Shown here in pieces: positions 1 through 9,613 of a stretch of DNA of 64,000 bases. Source of the stretch: Arsenophonus nilaparvatae (lineage in GTDB: Bacteria; Pseudomonadota; Gammaproteobacteria; Enterobacterales; Enterobacteriaceae); assembly GCF_000757905.1 (NCBI RefSeq), contig NZ_JRLH01000012.1, one strand, 5' to 3'. How positions within the stretch are numbered: the first letter of the stretch is position 1; every line of letters begins with the position of its first letter. A model generated the notes under the pieces. That model saw nothing but the letters and a program-made list of their open reading frames with translations, made no database searches and was not told the origin of the DNA. A program made the translations under genes and the position numbers.

Positions 1-65
1 AATTATTGATAACACATTGATTCAAAAAAGCTTATTATTTTGTAGTTGGAAATTGAGCTAACCTA

Positions 66-1427
66 TTAAAGAATGCGACGTATTAGCCTATCAACGCGGA
101 TCCTGCGTAAACGGCGAATAAGTTTTTTAATTTTTACTGGATAGCGCTGGATATTTTCAAGCTCTTGATAGTGACTTACAATATGAGTATTAGTTGTTAT
201 ACATTTTAATTCTTTGTTTTTTTGCTGTAACAAAACTTTTTTGGGATCATGAATTAATATTGCATTCTCCAAATCCAGTACCCATGCACGAGGATTGAGA
301 TTATTACCGGTTATTAATTGCCAGTTATTATCTATCCAAATTCCTTTTAAATGATAGCTATTTTCTCCGTCTTTCCATAATCTAATAGTTAATTGCTGGT
401 TATCTACAAAGCGTTGTAACCGACAGATAAAACGGCGTAGGTTAATTTCATATAAATAAGGTAATGCACTGATAATTTTAAAAGGTTCTTCTGGTGGAAT
501 GTAAAAGTCATTAGCCGTTTTATCGCCAATGATAATTTCAATTTGTTTGCCGTCACGCAGTAATTTACTAATTATACGCGTTAAAATAGTGGGTAAATTA
601 AAATAGGGTGTACAGATAGTCATTTTCTTTTCTGTACTGTTCATTAAATGCGTAATAGTTTTATTTAATTCGTTTTTTTTGCCTAAACCGATTAATGGAG
701 TTACTGCTAACTCTTCATTTGTGGCATTATTTTGCAATTGATAGTGACAACTTTTTAAGTTATGGCGAAATTGTTTAATTAAACTTTTAATTTGAGTATT
801 GCGGGGACGATGTGCTTGATCTAGACGCTGGATGGCGGGTGAAGGTGAAGATAGCAAACTTTGGTCGATAAAACTTTTCATAATTGCAGCTAATTGCGCA
901 TTATCTAATATATGATAACGATCGTAACGATAACGTTGGTGTTGCTGGAGATAGACATCATTAATACTGGCGCCGCTATAAATAACCGTATCATCGAAGA
1001 TAAAACCTTTTAGATGTAAAACACCTAATGCTTCACGTGTGTTGACCGGGATACCAAAAATAGCGATTTCTGATCCTGGGTGTGCCATTGCCATTTGATA
1101 ATACCAATCGGCATTAGTTGCGCTGGCATCTGCACCAATGCGACCACGTTGAGCACGATGCCAGTCAACCATTATTTTGATATCTAATTCTGGTCGTACC
1201 ATTTTTGCTTGATAAAGCGCATTTAGTATGTCTCGTCCTGCATCATCATGTTCGAAGTAAAGTGCAGTAATATAAATATACCGTTGAGCGTTGGCAATTT
1301 TGTCCAACAGAGCTTTTCGAAAACTTTCTGTTTGGTATAGGGTGACAACTCCAGCAGCAGACTGAGGTAATTTTGCTAATTGCTCAAGATATTGTTGATG
1401 CTTTGCTTTTTTTAATTTGGACAACAT
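66..1427 (-). CDS. pssA: CDP-diacylglycerol--serine O-phosphatidyltransferase
   Basis: Makes phosphatidylserine from CDP-diacylglycerol and serine, the committed step to phosphatidylethanolamine, at the inner face of the membrane. The 453-residue product is close to the 451 residues of E. coli PssA and similar over its full length. It has the two HxK phospholipase-D motifs, HLKGFIFDD near residue 140 and HLKGIWIDN near residue 360, and an Arg-rich C-terminus (RRLRRIRVDRL). The ATG at 1427 is preferred over the in-frame GTG just before it because the E. coli protein also begins MLSK. It lies downstream of pat on the same strand, as in E. coli. It appears intact. Confidence 0.95.
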   Translation of the reverse strand: MLSKLKKAKHQQYLEQLAKLPQSAAGVVTLYQTESFRKALLDKIANAQRYIYITALYFEHDDAGRDILNALYQAKMVRPELDIKIMVDWHRAQRGRIGADASATNADWYYQMAMAHPGSEIAIFGIPVNTREALGVLHLKGFIFDDTVIYSGASINDVYLQQHQRYRYDRYHILDNAQLAAIMKSFIDQSLLSSPSPAIQRLDQAHRPRNTQIKSLIKQFRHNLKSCHYQLQNNATNEELAVTPLIGLGKKNELNKTITHLMNSTEKKMTICTPYFNLPTILTRIISKLLRDGKQIEIIIGDKTANDFYIPPEEPFKIISALPYLYEINLRRFICRLQRFVDNQQLTIRLWKDGENSYHLKGIWIDNNWQLITGNNLNPRAWVLDLENAILIHDPKKVLLQQKNKELKCITTNTHIVSHYQELENIQRYPVKIKKLIRRLRRIRVDRLIRRIL

Positions 1428-1620
1428 CACAGTGTAAATTTTCTCTTTTTTATTAAAGGAGTAGATTACATACTCTGGTTTAGGTTTATTGAAAATTGGT
1501 GATTCATGATACCATTAGTTTAATTTTTTGTATCTATTAATCCTAGCTATGTTGACCGATTGTTCAGCCACTATTTATTGCATTATTAGTTCTATTTATT
1601 TAGTTATAAGATTATTTTCT

Positions 1621-4254
1621 TCATAGTGTTAGATCAAGATTGACAATACTATCTTCAAATTGAATATCGAGACTAAAACCTAATTTTTGTGCTAACTGTA
1701 GCATTTTTTTATTTTCAGGCATGGTGATTGCAGTAAGTTGTCGAGTGCCTCGACTACGGCTATATCTAATAATTTTGTCCATTAACTGATATCCAAGTGT
1801 ATTACCTTTCATATCAGAACGTACTAAAACGGCAAATTCTGCTTGCTGATTGTCAGGATCTTCTACCACACGAACCACGCCAATAATCTCGGAATTTTTT
1901 TTAATAGCGATAAAGGCCATTTCTCGGTCATAATCGATTTGTGTCATATTCGCTAAGTCATCATGGGTAAATTCGCTAATTTCACTAAAATAACGATAAT
2001 AAAGATCTTCTTTTGTTACCTGAGTAATAAAATCTTTGAGTAAATGTTCGTCTTCGGGCAGGATAGGTCTAAGTTGACATTTTATGCCATTTTTAAGAGA
2101 GATAATTTCTTCTAATTCATTAGGATAGGGTCTAATTGCTAATCTTGCTTTAGGATCACCGACTATTGGACAGAGTTCCATAGCAACATCCAGTAAAGTG
2201 AATTCTTCATCACATGCTAAAAGTGGGTGAATATTTAGTCGTACAATTTGCGGGCAATCTATTAGTAAGTTTGAAACGCGGACGAGTAATTGGCAGAGAC
2301 CATCAATATTCAATTGATGGGATGAATTAGTTGATTTTATTTTGTGATTTTTAATTGCTTGAATAACTAAATATCTGGCTAATGTCATGTTAAGAGGAGG
2401 GATTGCCACCGCAGCATGGGTTTCTGGCTGCCATTCGATATCTCCATCACCTAATAAGATCAAAGGACCAAAAATAGGATCTTGTTCAATGGCTATTTTT
2501 AACTCGAGAGCGCCTGTTTTATTTGCCATACTTTGTACTAATAAACCTTGGATCATGGCGTTAGGAAAGTGTTGCGCTGCGCGATCAAAAATTCCCTGGC
2601 TAGCATCTGCTACCTCTTGGGCATTACGTAAATAGAGCATAACGCCTTGAATATCAGATTTGTGAGGAATATCTGCAGAGCGTAATTTTAAAGCAACAGG
2701 ATAGCCAATTCTTTCAGCGATAGTGATTGCCTGATCACTGTTATGAGCTATCCAGGTGGGTAAAATTTTTAAGCCATATGTGCGTAAAATGGGTTCCACT
2801 TCGTGTGTATCAAGTTGGGTGATCCCTTTTTTTAATGCTTTTTGGATTAATGCATGGGCTTTTGTTGTGTTAGCCGTTAATCCAATAGGCAGTGCAGGTG
2901 TTTCAGTCAATTGTTTTTGGTTACGGCGATATTCTACCATATGCATATAAGCAGTAATGGCGCCTTCTGGTGTTCGATAAGTTGGAATACTCGCTTCACT
3001 AAAACGTTTACGTGCATCTTGTGATGAATATTCGCCACACCAGTTAGTTAATATGGTTATCCACTTGCTGCGGGGATGTGATTGAATGGTTTGAATAATC
3101 CTTTCAGCAGTAAATAAACTGGGGGCAATGGTACTAGGTGAATGAATAAGTAATATAGCATCATGATCCTGGCTATCTAACATAATATTTAGGATTTTGA
3201 TGTAACATTCTATGGTTGCATCATCACCGATATTAATTGGATTTTGGTTCGAGTAAAGATTGGGAAAAATGGCTTGAATTTTTTGTTGAGTATTAGCATT
3301 AAGAATTGCCAGTTTTCCTTTGCGTCGAAAAAGCTCATCGAGTGCCATTGCGGCAGGTCCGTTACCATTACTAATAATAGAAAGTCTGTCTCCCTTTAGA
3401 GGAGACATGTGACTGAGTGTTTCTACAGCAGAAAACATTTCATGGGTATCTTGTACTCGAAGTAATCCTGCCCGTTGAATAGCTGCGTCATAAGCAGCAT
3501 CAAAACTTTGTACTTCACCTAGTAAATATTGGGCTTGTTGGGTGCGCCCGCTTTTAACAACCAGAATGGGTTTATTACGTGATGCACTGCGAGCCGCTGA
3601 AAGGAATCTCCGTGCCTGTTGTATATGTTCTATATAGAGTAAGATGGCGCTAGTTTTATTATCTCTGGCAAGAAAATCAAGTAGATCATCGATATCAATG
3701 TCTAAACTGTTTCCCAGAGCGATAAAGTAAGAAAAGCCAATTTTACGTTGTTGTGCCCAGTCCAGAATAATATTAGAAACTGCTGCAGATTGTGAAATGA
3801 AAGCCAGTTTGCCTTTTAGAATTGGAATTGGTGAAAAGCTGGCATTTAGTTGCTGCCAGGGGGCAAGGATCCCCAAACTATTGGGTCCCAATAGTCTTAT
3901 ATTGTACTGCTGAGTTAATGCTTTAAGTTTTACAAACTGAGAGGGTGGTGATGAGAGGATAATGGCCGCTTTACAACCCATTTTTCCCAGTTGTTTTAGG
4001 CAGGTTAAATTTCTGTCTGAATTTGTGCAGATAACAGCTAAGTCTGGTGAGAATGGTAATTTATCAATCGTAGGGTAAGTGAGTATTCCCATTACCGCAT
4101 TTTTATTTGGTGTAACCGGCAGGATCGGGCCTGTAAAGCCACTAGAAAGTAGATTCTTTATAATAACGGAACCCGCTCGTTCTGGTTTTTCTGAGGCACC
4201 AATAACTGCAATGGATTTAGGTCGCAATAATGCGTCGAGTCCACGCTGGCTCAT
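1621..4254 (-). CDS. pat: Protein lysine acetyltransferase Pat (YfiQ/PatZ)
   Basis: Acetylates lysines of metabolic enzymes such as acetyl-CoA synthetase, using acetyl-CoA. The 877 residues are close to E. coli PatZ (886). An N-terminal CoA-binding, NDP-forming acyl-CoA-synthetase-like domain begins SIAVIGASEKPERAGS; a central ATP-grasp-like part contains YPVALKLRSADIPHKSD; a C-terminal GNAT domain covers about residues 730-877. The GNAT acetyl-CoA loop reads MKGNTLGYQLM, which departs slightly from the usual QxxGxG pattern, so activity is not certain. In E. coli yfiP and trxC lie upstream; here they are absent and an effector gene starts divergently about 440 bp away. Confidence 0.93.
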   Translation of the reverse strand: MSQRGLDALLRPKSIAVIGASEKPERAGSVIIKNLLSSGFTGPILPVTPNKNAVMGILTYPTIDKLPFSPDLAVICTNSDRNLTCLKQLGKMGCKAAIILSSPPSQFVKLKALTQQYNIRLLGPNSLGILAPWQQLNASFSPIPILKGKLAFISQSAAVSNIILDWAQQRKIGFSYFIALGNSLDIDIDDLLDFLARDNKTSAILLYIEHIQQARRFLSAARSASRNKPILVVKSGRTQQAQYLLGEVQSFDAAYDAAIQRAGLLRVQDTHEMFSAVETLSHMSPLKGDRLSIISNGNGPAAMALDELFRRKGKLAILNANTQQKIQAIFPNLYSNQNPINIGDDATIECYIKILNIMLDSQDHDAILLIHSPSTIAPSLFTAERIIQTIQSHPRSKWITILTNWCGEYSSQDARKRFSEASIPTYRTPEGAITAYMHMVEYRRNQKQLTETPALPIGLTANTTKAHALIQKALKKGITQLDTHEVEPILRTYGLKILPTWIAHNSDQAITIAERIGYPVALKLRSADIPHKSDIQGVMLYLRNAQEVADASQGIFDRAAQHFPNAMIQGLLVQSMANKTGALELKIAIEQDPIFGPLILLGDGDIEWQPETHAAVAIPPLNMTLARYLVIQAIKNHKIKSTNSSHQLNIDGLCQLLVRVSNLLIDCPQIVRLNIHPLLACDEEFTLLDVAMELCPIVGDPKARLAIRPYPNELEEIISLKNGIKCQLRPILPEDEHLLKDFITQVTKEDLYYRYFSEISEFTHDDLANMTQIDYDREMAFIAIKKNSEIIGVVRVVEDPDNQQAEFAVLVRSDMKGNTLGYQLMDKIIRYSRSRGTRQLTAITMPENKKMLQLAQKLGFSLDIQFEDSIVNLDLTL

Positions 4255-4697
4255 AGATATTTACCTTTTTATGGGTATTGTCTATCAATGTAGCTGATTT
4301 TTTCGCATTTTTCTGTGATTTTTACTGCTTGAAGACAAAGTATGCTTGCTGGAAATTATTTGTAAAAATAAGTTATGCAGTGATAATTTCATAATTATTA
4401 GTTTTTTATGGATTTTTTATTCTTAAATGGTGGTTATTTTAACGTCGCATATATACACGATAAAATTGAACGGTGTTAAAAAATTAGCTTGCTATTGAAA
4501 GCGGAATTTAAAAGCAAAAAAATGATAAAAGTTTATCATTTTAAATAGCGCAGAATATTGTATTGTCATTAATAAAAAATAAAACCATTTCTTCATGTTA
4601 CTATCAATGACTATTGCCCTAAACAAAATTAATAAGATGGTGTTTTAAGCGATACACTATTGGCAACAATCGAGAATTCAACATCATAGAGGTTAAT
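4255..4697. other. Divergent intergenic region, pat / SopA-like effector gene
   Basis: This AT-rich 443-bp gap separates two divergent genes and should hold both promoters. I see no coding sequence in it. The only clear structure is a perfect palindrome at 4519-4542. Confidence 0.6.
4519..4542. promoter_or_regulatory. 24-bp perfect palindrome, candidate operator
   Basis: The arms AAAATGATAAA (4519-4529) and TTTATCATTTT (4532-4542) are exact inverted complements around the 2-bp centre AG. It lies about 155 bp upstream of the effector ATG. The inner TGATAAA/TTTATCA arms recall Fur-type half sites, but the 2-bp spacing does not fit the usual 7-1-7 arrangement. No T-run follows, so it is not a good terminator. 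The binding protein is unknown. Confidence 0.4.
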
Positions 4698-7037
4698 ATG
4701 TTTAGGATCTCCAAAGAGGAAAATATTTTATTTTCATCTTTGGAGCCTGATCTTATTACGGAAGAGCAGGCTAAAATAACAACCAATTTGGCAATTTTAA
4801 CAGAAAAATTAGCTTTAGATTGTAGTTTAGCTGATAGACAAGATTGGCAAAATAAAAAATTAGCCAGTTTAATGGAGCAATTACAAATAAGAGAAGCCGG
4901 TGATTATTTTGAGTTAGCTAAAATTGATTTGACGGGCATACAGTTACCAGCAGAAATTAATCTTAGTCACGTTAACTTAATGCGTAGTAGACTAATCGCG
5001 GTTAAAATGAAAAATGCCTATTTACAAGGTAGTAATTTATTTGGAGCTGATTTGAGCAAAGCAGATTTAAGTAATGCCAAATTAAATAATGCTCTTTTAG
5101 ACCGGTCGGTTCTGGCAGATGCGAATATATCTAATGCGGATTTGCAAGGCGCAAAGCTCAATAATGCTGATTTAAAATTCTGTAATTTAGCCATGGCTAA
5201 TTTGAGCGGAGCTCAACTAAAATATGCTGATTTAACCCATGCTAAATTAATGTCAGCAAATTTGTCGCAAACATTTTTATTATGTAGCGTTATGTCGAGG
5301 GTTGATTTAACAACCGCAAATTTGTCAAACGCTCAGTTGTACCATATTGATTTAACTGATGCTAATTTGACTAACGCTAATTTAGAACGCACTAATGGTG
5401 AAAGTTCAATATTAACAAATGCTAAATTAATAGGTGCAAATTTAACGCGAGCTCATTTTCGTTGCGCTAATATGCAAAATGTAGATTTGACCAATGCGAT
5501 TTTACTAAATACTGATTTATGGGGCGCAGATTTGACTGATGCGAATCTCACGGATGCTAATTTAAAAAAAGCCAATCTAACAAATATTAATTTTACTAAT
5601 AGCAATTTAACTGGTGCGACGATATCTTTGGAGTCGTTAATTAATTTAGACCTCCATTCGATCGTGTTGAATAAAGCAATTATTTTATCGATAGATTTTA
5701 AGTGGGATCAATATCACCTTGATCGATGTTTAAATCATATAAATAATCGAGAGACAAATAGTGTATTAATGCAAATAGCTAGCATTGATAAAATGTATGA
5801 CGTTGCAAAAATAGACATGATAAAGCAAATTATTTCATCATTAACAAAACAGAAAGTTGATACTTCTACCATTGAAGTATCATTAATCGATATTTTAGTT
5901 GAACAACCCTATTATGCAGATACTGAAATTTCAAATTGGCTAAAAAGTGTTTGTATTAACTATATTGGCAAATTTAATGATTGGCCGATGTCATTACAAA
6001 AAGACTCTGTTATTAATTTAATGATAGATACTTTCCAACATTATCCTGATTTATTTTTTAATTATAATTCAGCCTTTATACAGACTATTTCCCAAGCTAT
6101 ATATGAAACTAATTCAGAGGAATTAAATGTAAAAGCAAAAGCGATAACTATTTATGATCACTACTTGAAAAGTAGTCAAACCCAGCCTTATGTACAGATG
6201 GATGATTTTGGTGATTATGGCAATAATAAAACCGATTGGTTAGACAAAAATGCGGCAAACTATATTCTCTTCTCTTCTAACGAAAATTTTTATGTCATGA
6301 TGCTGTCGCAGAATGTATTAACTGAAATGCTTAAGCCAAATCTGACAGAAAAAGATCAAGTATTAAATCAATTTTTTCTCTATCAGCAACAAAATAATTT
6401 AACTCAAGCTGATTATCAATTAGAGGATATTTTTAAAAATAAATTTCCAATATTTTATAACGGATATCAATCTCGGCAACGAATAAATACTTTTAACCGT
6501 TTGCTAGAATTGTTAGATCTTGGTGAAACGTTGCAAGATTTATTTATTGAGGCAACAAAAAAATCTATTTCAATAGAGAAATTAGTTGACCCAGAAGCAC
6601 AAATGCAGTTAGAAAAACTATTCGCGCATAAAACATATCAATTTATTGAGCCATATGATTATAAATTAACTGAAAATTTTTATCAGGATATTATCAATAC
6701 TTATGAATTAAAAGAGGCAACCGATAAAGAAAAAGCAGAAAAAATTTTTAGTTTAGCAGCTGTATTTGTCAAATATACTTCGAGTGCTATTTTTGGTACG
6801 GAGATGGAATCGCCTAATGCATTAAGATTTTTTTCCTGCGCGATGTTGAATAAAGCTTATCAACTTTGCCCGACCATTTTTAATTCTGAACAACAAATTA
6901 AAGAGTGGAAAAATATATTGCTTGGCTTAGATAAAAGTTTTTCTTGTACTGCCGTATTGTCCAGTGTAATGATATGTCATGCAAGGGAGCAATTTTTTAA
7001 TGTATTAGCAACGGTATTACCGTCTAATTGGTATTAA
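4698..7037 (+). CDS. SopA/NleL-like HECT-type E3 ubiquitin ligase, predicted type III effector
   Basis: Predicted to be injected into host cells and to transfer ubiquitin through a thioester cysteine. The 779 residues compare with 782 for Salmonella SopA and E. coli NleL. Residues 1-70 are a non-repetitive N-terminus where a secretion and chaperone-binding region would be expected. Residues about 74-310 are pentapeptide repeats of A(D/N)LxN type, a right-handed beta-helix. Residues about 335-779 match the SopA HECT-like region, with shared stretches such as YTSSAIFGTEMESPNALR near the end. The catalytic Cys is Cys750 in FSCTAVL (codon at 6945-6947), 29 residues from the C-terminus like SopA Cys753. 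An AGAGG ribosome site precedes the ATG. The repeat region is longer and more regular than in SopA. The homology was recognised by eye from memory of SopA; delivery by a type III system is inferred. Confidence 0.88.
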   Translation: MFRISKEENILFSSLEPDLITEEQAKITTNLAILTEKLALDCSLADRQDWQNKKLASLMEQLQIREAGDYFELAKIDLTGIQLPAEINLSHVNLMRSRLIAVKMKNAYLQGSNLFGADLSKADLSNAKLNNALLDRSVLADANISNADLQGAKLNNADLKFCNLAMANLSGAQLKYADLTHAKLMSANLSQTFLLCSVMSRVDLTTANLSNAQLYHIDLTDANLTNANLERTNGESSILTNAKLIGANLTRAHFRCANMQNVDLTNAILLNTDLWGADLTDANLTDANLKKANLTNINFTNSNLTGATISLESLINLDLHSIVLNKAIILSIDFKWDQYHLDRCLNHINNRETNSVLMQIASIDKMYDVAKIDMIKQIISSLTKQKVDTSTIEVSLIDILVEQPYYADTEISNWLKSVCINYIGKFNDWPMSLQKDSVINLMIDTFQHYPDLFFNYNSAFIQTISQAIYETNSEELNVKAKAITIYDHYLKSSQTQPYVQMDDFGDYGNNKTDWLDKNAANYILFSSNENFYVMMLSQNVLTEMLKPNLTEKDQVLNQFFLYQQQNNLTQADYQLEDIFKNKFPIFYNGYQSRQRINTFNRLLELLDLGETLQDLFIEATKKSISIEKLVDPEAQMQLEKLFAHKTYQFIEPYDYKLTENFYQDIINTYELKEATDKEKAEKIFSLAAVFVKYTSSAIFGTEMESPNALRFFSCAMLNKAYQLCPTIFNSEQQIKEWKNILLGLDKSFSCTAVLSSVMICHAREQFFNVLATVLPSNWY

Positions 7038-7328
7038 CTGTGAATCTTAAATTTTTACCGATAGAATTTTTTTAGCTTTAAACTGTATATTGTTTAATAG
7101 TGTTATTAGCAAATAATAATAGCGAGTTCTCTGAGTTAGGGTAAAAATATATCTTCATATTGCCATTTACCCATCAACATTTGATTTGCATGGTGTAGTA
7201 TTAATGTCATGATGTAACGCTAAACCTTAACATAATACCGATAACATGCAGGCCAAAATATTGGCTAATGATAAGAATTAATACTCATAGAACTCGCAGT
7301 AATATATGTATATGGCTATTTATTTAAC

Positions 7329-7730
7329 TTAAACTAACTTCTCCATACGGAGAATATTTCCTGTAGTATAATTAGTACCATCTATTGCGCCGGCTAATAA
7401 TGCTCCGCCAAAATTCATTATGGTACCAGCAGGATCACCAATTTGGGCCCAACCTACCGATGATCTGGCAAAGGCAGAGGTATTTGACCTGAGACCATTT
7501 TCAACATCAGTGCTATCTTGCGCATACTGTCTGGCTTTCCAGCTGGGTATATCTGCACCATGAGTTCCCATACTACCGTTTATATTATAAACAGCTCTGC
7601 CAAACGGTTGATGGCAATTCTGCGTCTGCTCAGAAAGCAACTGTCGAGTTTGGTTTAATTGCTGAGGAGTGGTTTGGTTTGGAAATAGCGCTTGATTAAC
7701 GCCGGCAATAAAATCATTCAATATCTTCAT
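7329..7730 (-). CDS. Unrecognised 133-residue protein downstream of a type III chaperone; candidate small effector or effector remnant
   Basis: I do not recognise this family. The product starts MKILNDFIAGVNQALF, has a Gln/Asn/Thr-rich N-terminal third, then a Gly/Ala-rich C-terminal half (GGALLAGAIDG), with no signal peptide and no clear membrane helix. A strong AGGGGG site lies just before the ATG, so translation looks real. It is 146 bp downstream of a CesT-type chaperone gene on the same strand, the usual chaperone-effector order. It may be a complete small secreted protein or the N-terminal remnant of a larger effector; no coding continuation is seen after its TAA. Confidence 0.6.
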   Translation of the reverse strand: MKILNDFIAGVNQALFPNQTTPQQLNQTRQLLSEQTQNCHQPFGRAVYNINGSMGTHGADIPSWKARQYAQDSTDVENGLRSNTSAFARSSVGWAQIGDPAGTIMNFGGALLAGAIDGTNYTTGNILRMEKLV

Positions 7731-7876
7731 TTTTCCCCCTAGTAAAGTATTTAATTGCAGATCTTAAAATTAGTTATATCTATTTAAACTTTTCGCTAAA
7801 AACTTATTCAATATGCTTAAGTAATGGCAATAGATTGCTATTTTTACTAGCAAATAAGTTTATTGTGGCAAATTTA

Positions 7877-8251
7877 TTATGTTATTATCTTTAGCATTAA
7901 TTCAGAAAATTGAACAAAGTCATCGAACCTGCCGATTAAATTTTTTTCAGAAAAAACAAGATCGGGAAATCCTTGCCAAATAACTAGCTGTTTATCATCA
8001 CTGATTGCTAATACTGGTTGATAGAGTTGGTGGCTTATTAAATTATATTTCATTAAATCAATAATTTTTTCTTGACTGATATTTTGTAAAACCGTGCACA
8101 TAACTAATCTACCCACAGGGTATTCAATCAATCTAACGGAAAATTTCCCATCTACTCTGATAGAAAATTCAATTTGGTTAAAATTTACCGGCAATTTCAG
8201 TCCAATATTTTCATACAGTAATGTTAATTGAGCCGCAAATTCGTCTCTCAT
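7877..8251 (-). CDS. CesT/InvB-type type III secretion chaperone
   Basis: A 124-residue acidic protein with the size and pattern of class I type III secretion chaperones: an N-terminal helix (MRDEFAAQLTLLYENIGLKL), a central run of beta strands (FSVRLIEYPVGRLVMCTVL), and a C-terminal helix (FDDFVQFSELMLKII). Such chaperones dimerise and hold the N-terminus of a cognate effector ready for export. SopA of Salmonella uses InvB, so this gene could serve the SopA-like protein, the small gene downstream, or both. The call rests on fold pattern, size and context, not on a conserved catalytic motif. Confidence 0.65.
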   Translation of the reverse strand: MRDEFAAQLTLLYENIGLKLPVNFNQIEFSIRVDGKFSVRLIEYPVGRLVMCTVLQNISQEKIIDLMKYNLISHQLYQPVLAISDDKQLVIWQGFPDLVFSEKNLIGRFDDFVQFSELMLKIIT

Positions 8252-8602
8252 ATATTTATCTCTTTCAAATAATACAAATTAGATGGTTTAATTATTCAAT
8301 GAATAAAAATCAATCATGATCAGGTGTAGACCTGAAATATTTCAAATTATGTCAAAATACATATTGGTAGCTAAAAATAAGGTAACTTAGGTGTGATAAA
8401 ATGATTAAATAGTTAACAACATGTCAGGTAAATATCTTTTATGCTTGAATTGGCTAAAAATCCTTCTAAACAATCTAAATTTAATCATCTTGTGTTAATG
8501 CATAAGCTTTCTATCTTGTGCTAATGATAAAGTACAAAAAGTCAGTAGCGTTAGATCCTAACATCATGTAATCTGCCTGACATAACGTGGCTGGAGGCAC
8601 TC
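8252..8602. other. Divergent intergenic region, chaperone / yfiF
   Basis: This 351-bp AT-rich gap contains no convincing reading frame. It should carry the promoters of the chaperone gene and of yfiF. A GGAGG ribosome site stands before the yfiF ATG. Confidence 0.5.
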
Positions 8603-9604
8603 ATGAACGATTCATATAGCGGTAAAAACGGTAAAGTAAAAGTGAGGTATGTTCGTAATAGCGAAAACAACACAAATAATGATCGACGAAAGAATAAACA
8701 TCTTTCTGCTAAAAATAGAAAATCGTCATCACGCCGTAGTGATCGTAATAATGAACGTTTAACTGATGATCCCTGGAAAGTGGTTTCTCAACGGAAAGAG
8801 CCTATTACTAGCCATAGTGGTATCAGTGGTAAAAGCCAGGTTGATCCCGAACAAATTCGTCGTCAGCGTTTAGAAGAGACGCGTATTTACGGCGAATATG
8901 CCTGCCAAGCAACGTTTAAACATCGCCCGGAAGCAATTGTTCGTGCCTGGTTTGTTCAGTCCATTACCCCGCATTTTCGCGAAGCCCTTAAGTGGATGGC
9001 GGCAAACCGTAAAGCCTATCATGTGGTTAGTGAAGAAGAGCTAGTAAAAGCTTCTGGTACTGAGCATCATGGTGGTGTTTGTTTCTTAATTAAAAAACGG
9101 ATCGGATTTGACGCTGAATCCTATCTAGCCCAGTCGACTAACATTGATTGTGTATTAGCTATTGAGGATATTGGCAATCCACATAATTTAGGGGCGATTA
9201 TGCGTAGTGGCGCTCATTTCGGCGTACAAGGCATTATTCTCCATGATGTTGCAGCGATGGAGTCAGGCTCCGCAGTTAGAACCGCAGCAGGTGGCGCCGA
9301 GTACATTAAAAGCATCCAATCGGATAATTTTTCTGCCACACTGAAAAAATTCCATCATGCAGGCTATACCATTGTTACGACATCTAGTCATAAAGATAAT
9401 AGTAATATTGATATTGCCAAGGCTGAGTTACCGGAAAAAATATTACTACTATTGGGGCAGGAAAGTAATGGGTTAACTGAAAATGCTTGGCAGGAAGACA
9501 GTATAAACCTCTGTATTGGTGGCACAGGTCAGGTGGAAAGTTTAAACGTTTCGGTCGCTGCCGGTATTATATTGGCCAAATGGTGGCAACAAAATAAAAT
9601 TTAG
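8603..9604 (+). CDS. yfiF: SPOUT-family tRNA/rRNA methyltransferase YfiF
   Basis: A 333-residue TrmH/SpoU-type RNA methyltransferase homologue, close to E. coli YfiF (345). A basic, low-complexity N-terminus of about 90 residues is followed by a SpoU substrate-binding domain and the knotted catalytic domain. The three SPOUT motifs are present: NPHNLGAIMRSGAHFG, LLLLGQESNGL and ESLNVSVAAGIIL. The precise RNA substrate of this family is not established to my knowledge. In E. coli it neighbours trxC near pssA; here it follows the effector islet and runs towards emrB, a gene that lies elsewhere in E. coli. Confidence 0.9.
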   Translation: MNDSYSGKNGKVKVRYVRNSENNTNNDRRKNKHLSAKNRKSSSRRSDRNNERLTDDPWKVVSQRKEPITSHSGISGKSQVDPEQIRRQRLEETRIYGEYACQATFKHRPEAIVRAWFVQSITPHFREALKWMAANRKAYHVVSEEELVKASGTEHHGGVCFLIKKRIGFDAESYLAQSTNIDCVLAIEDIGNPHNLGAIMRSGAHFGVQGIILHDVAAMESGSAVRTAAGGAEYIKSIQSDNFSATLKKFHHAGYTIVTTSSHKDNSNIDIAKAELPEKILLLLGQESNGLTENAWQEDSINLCIGGTGQVESLNVSVAAGIILAKWWQQNKI

Positions 9605-9613
9605 TCATATTTT

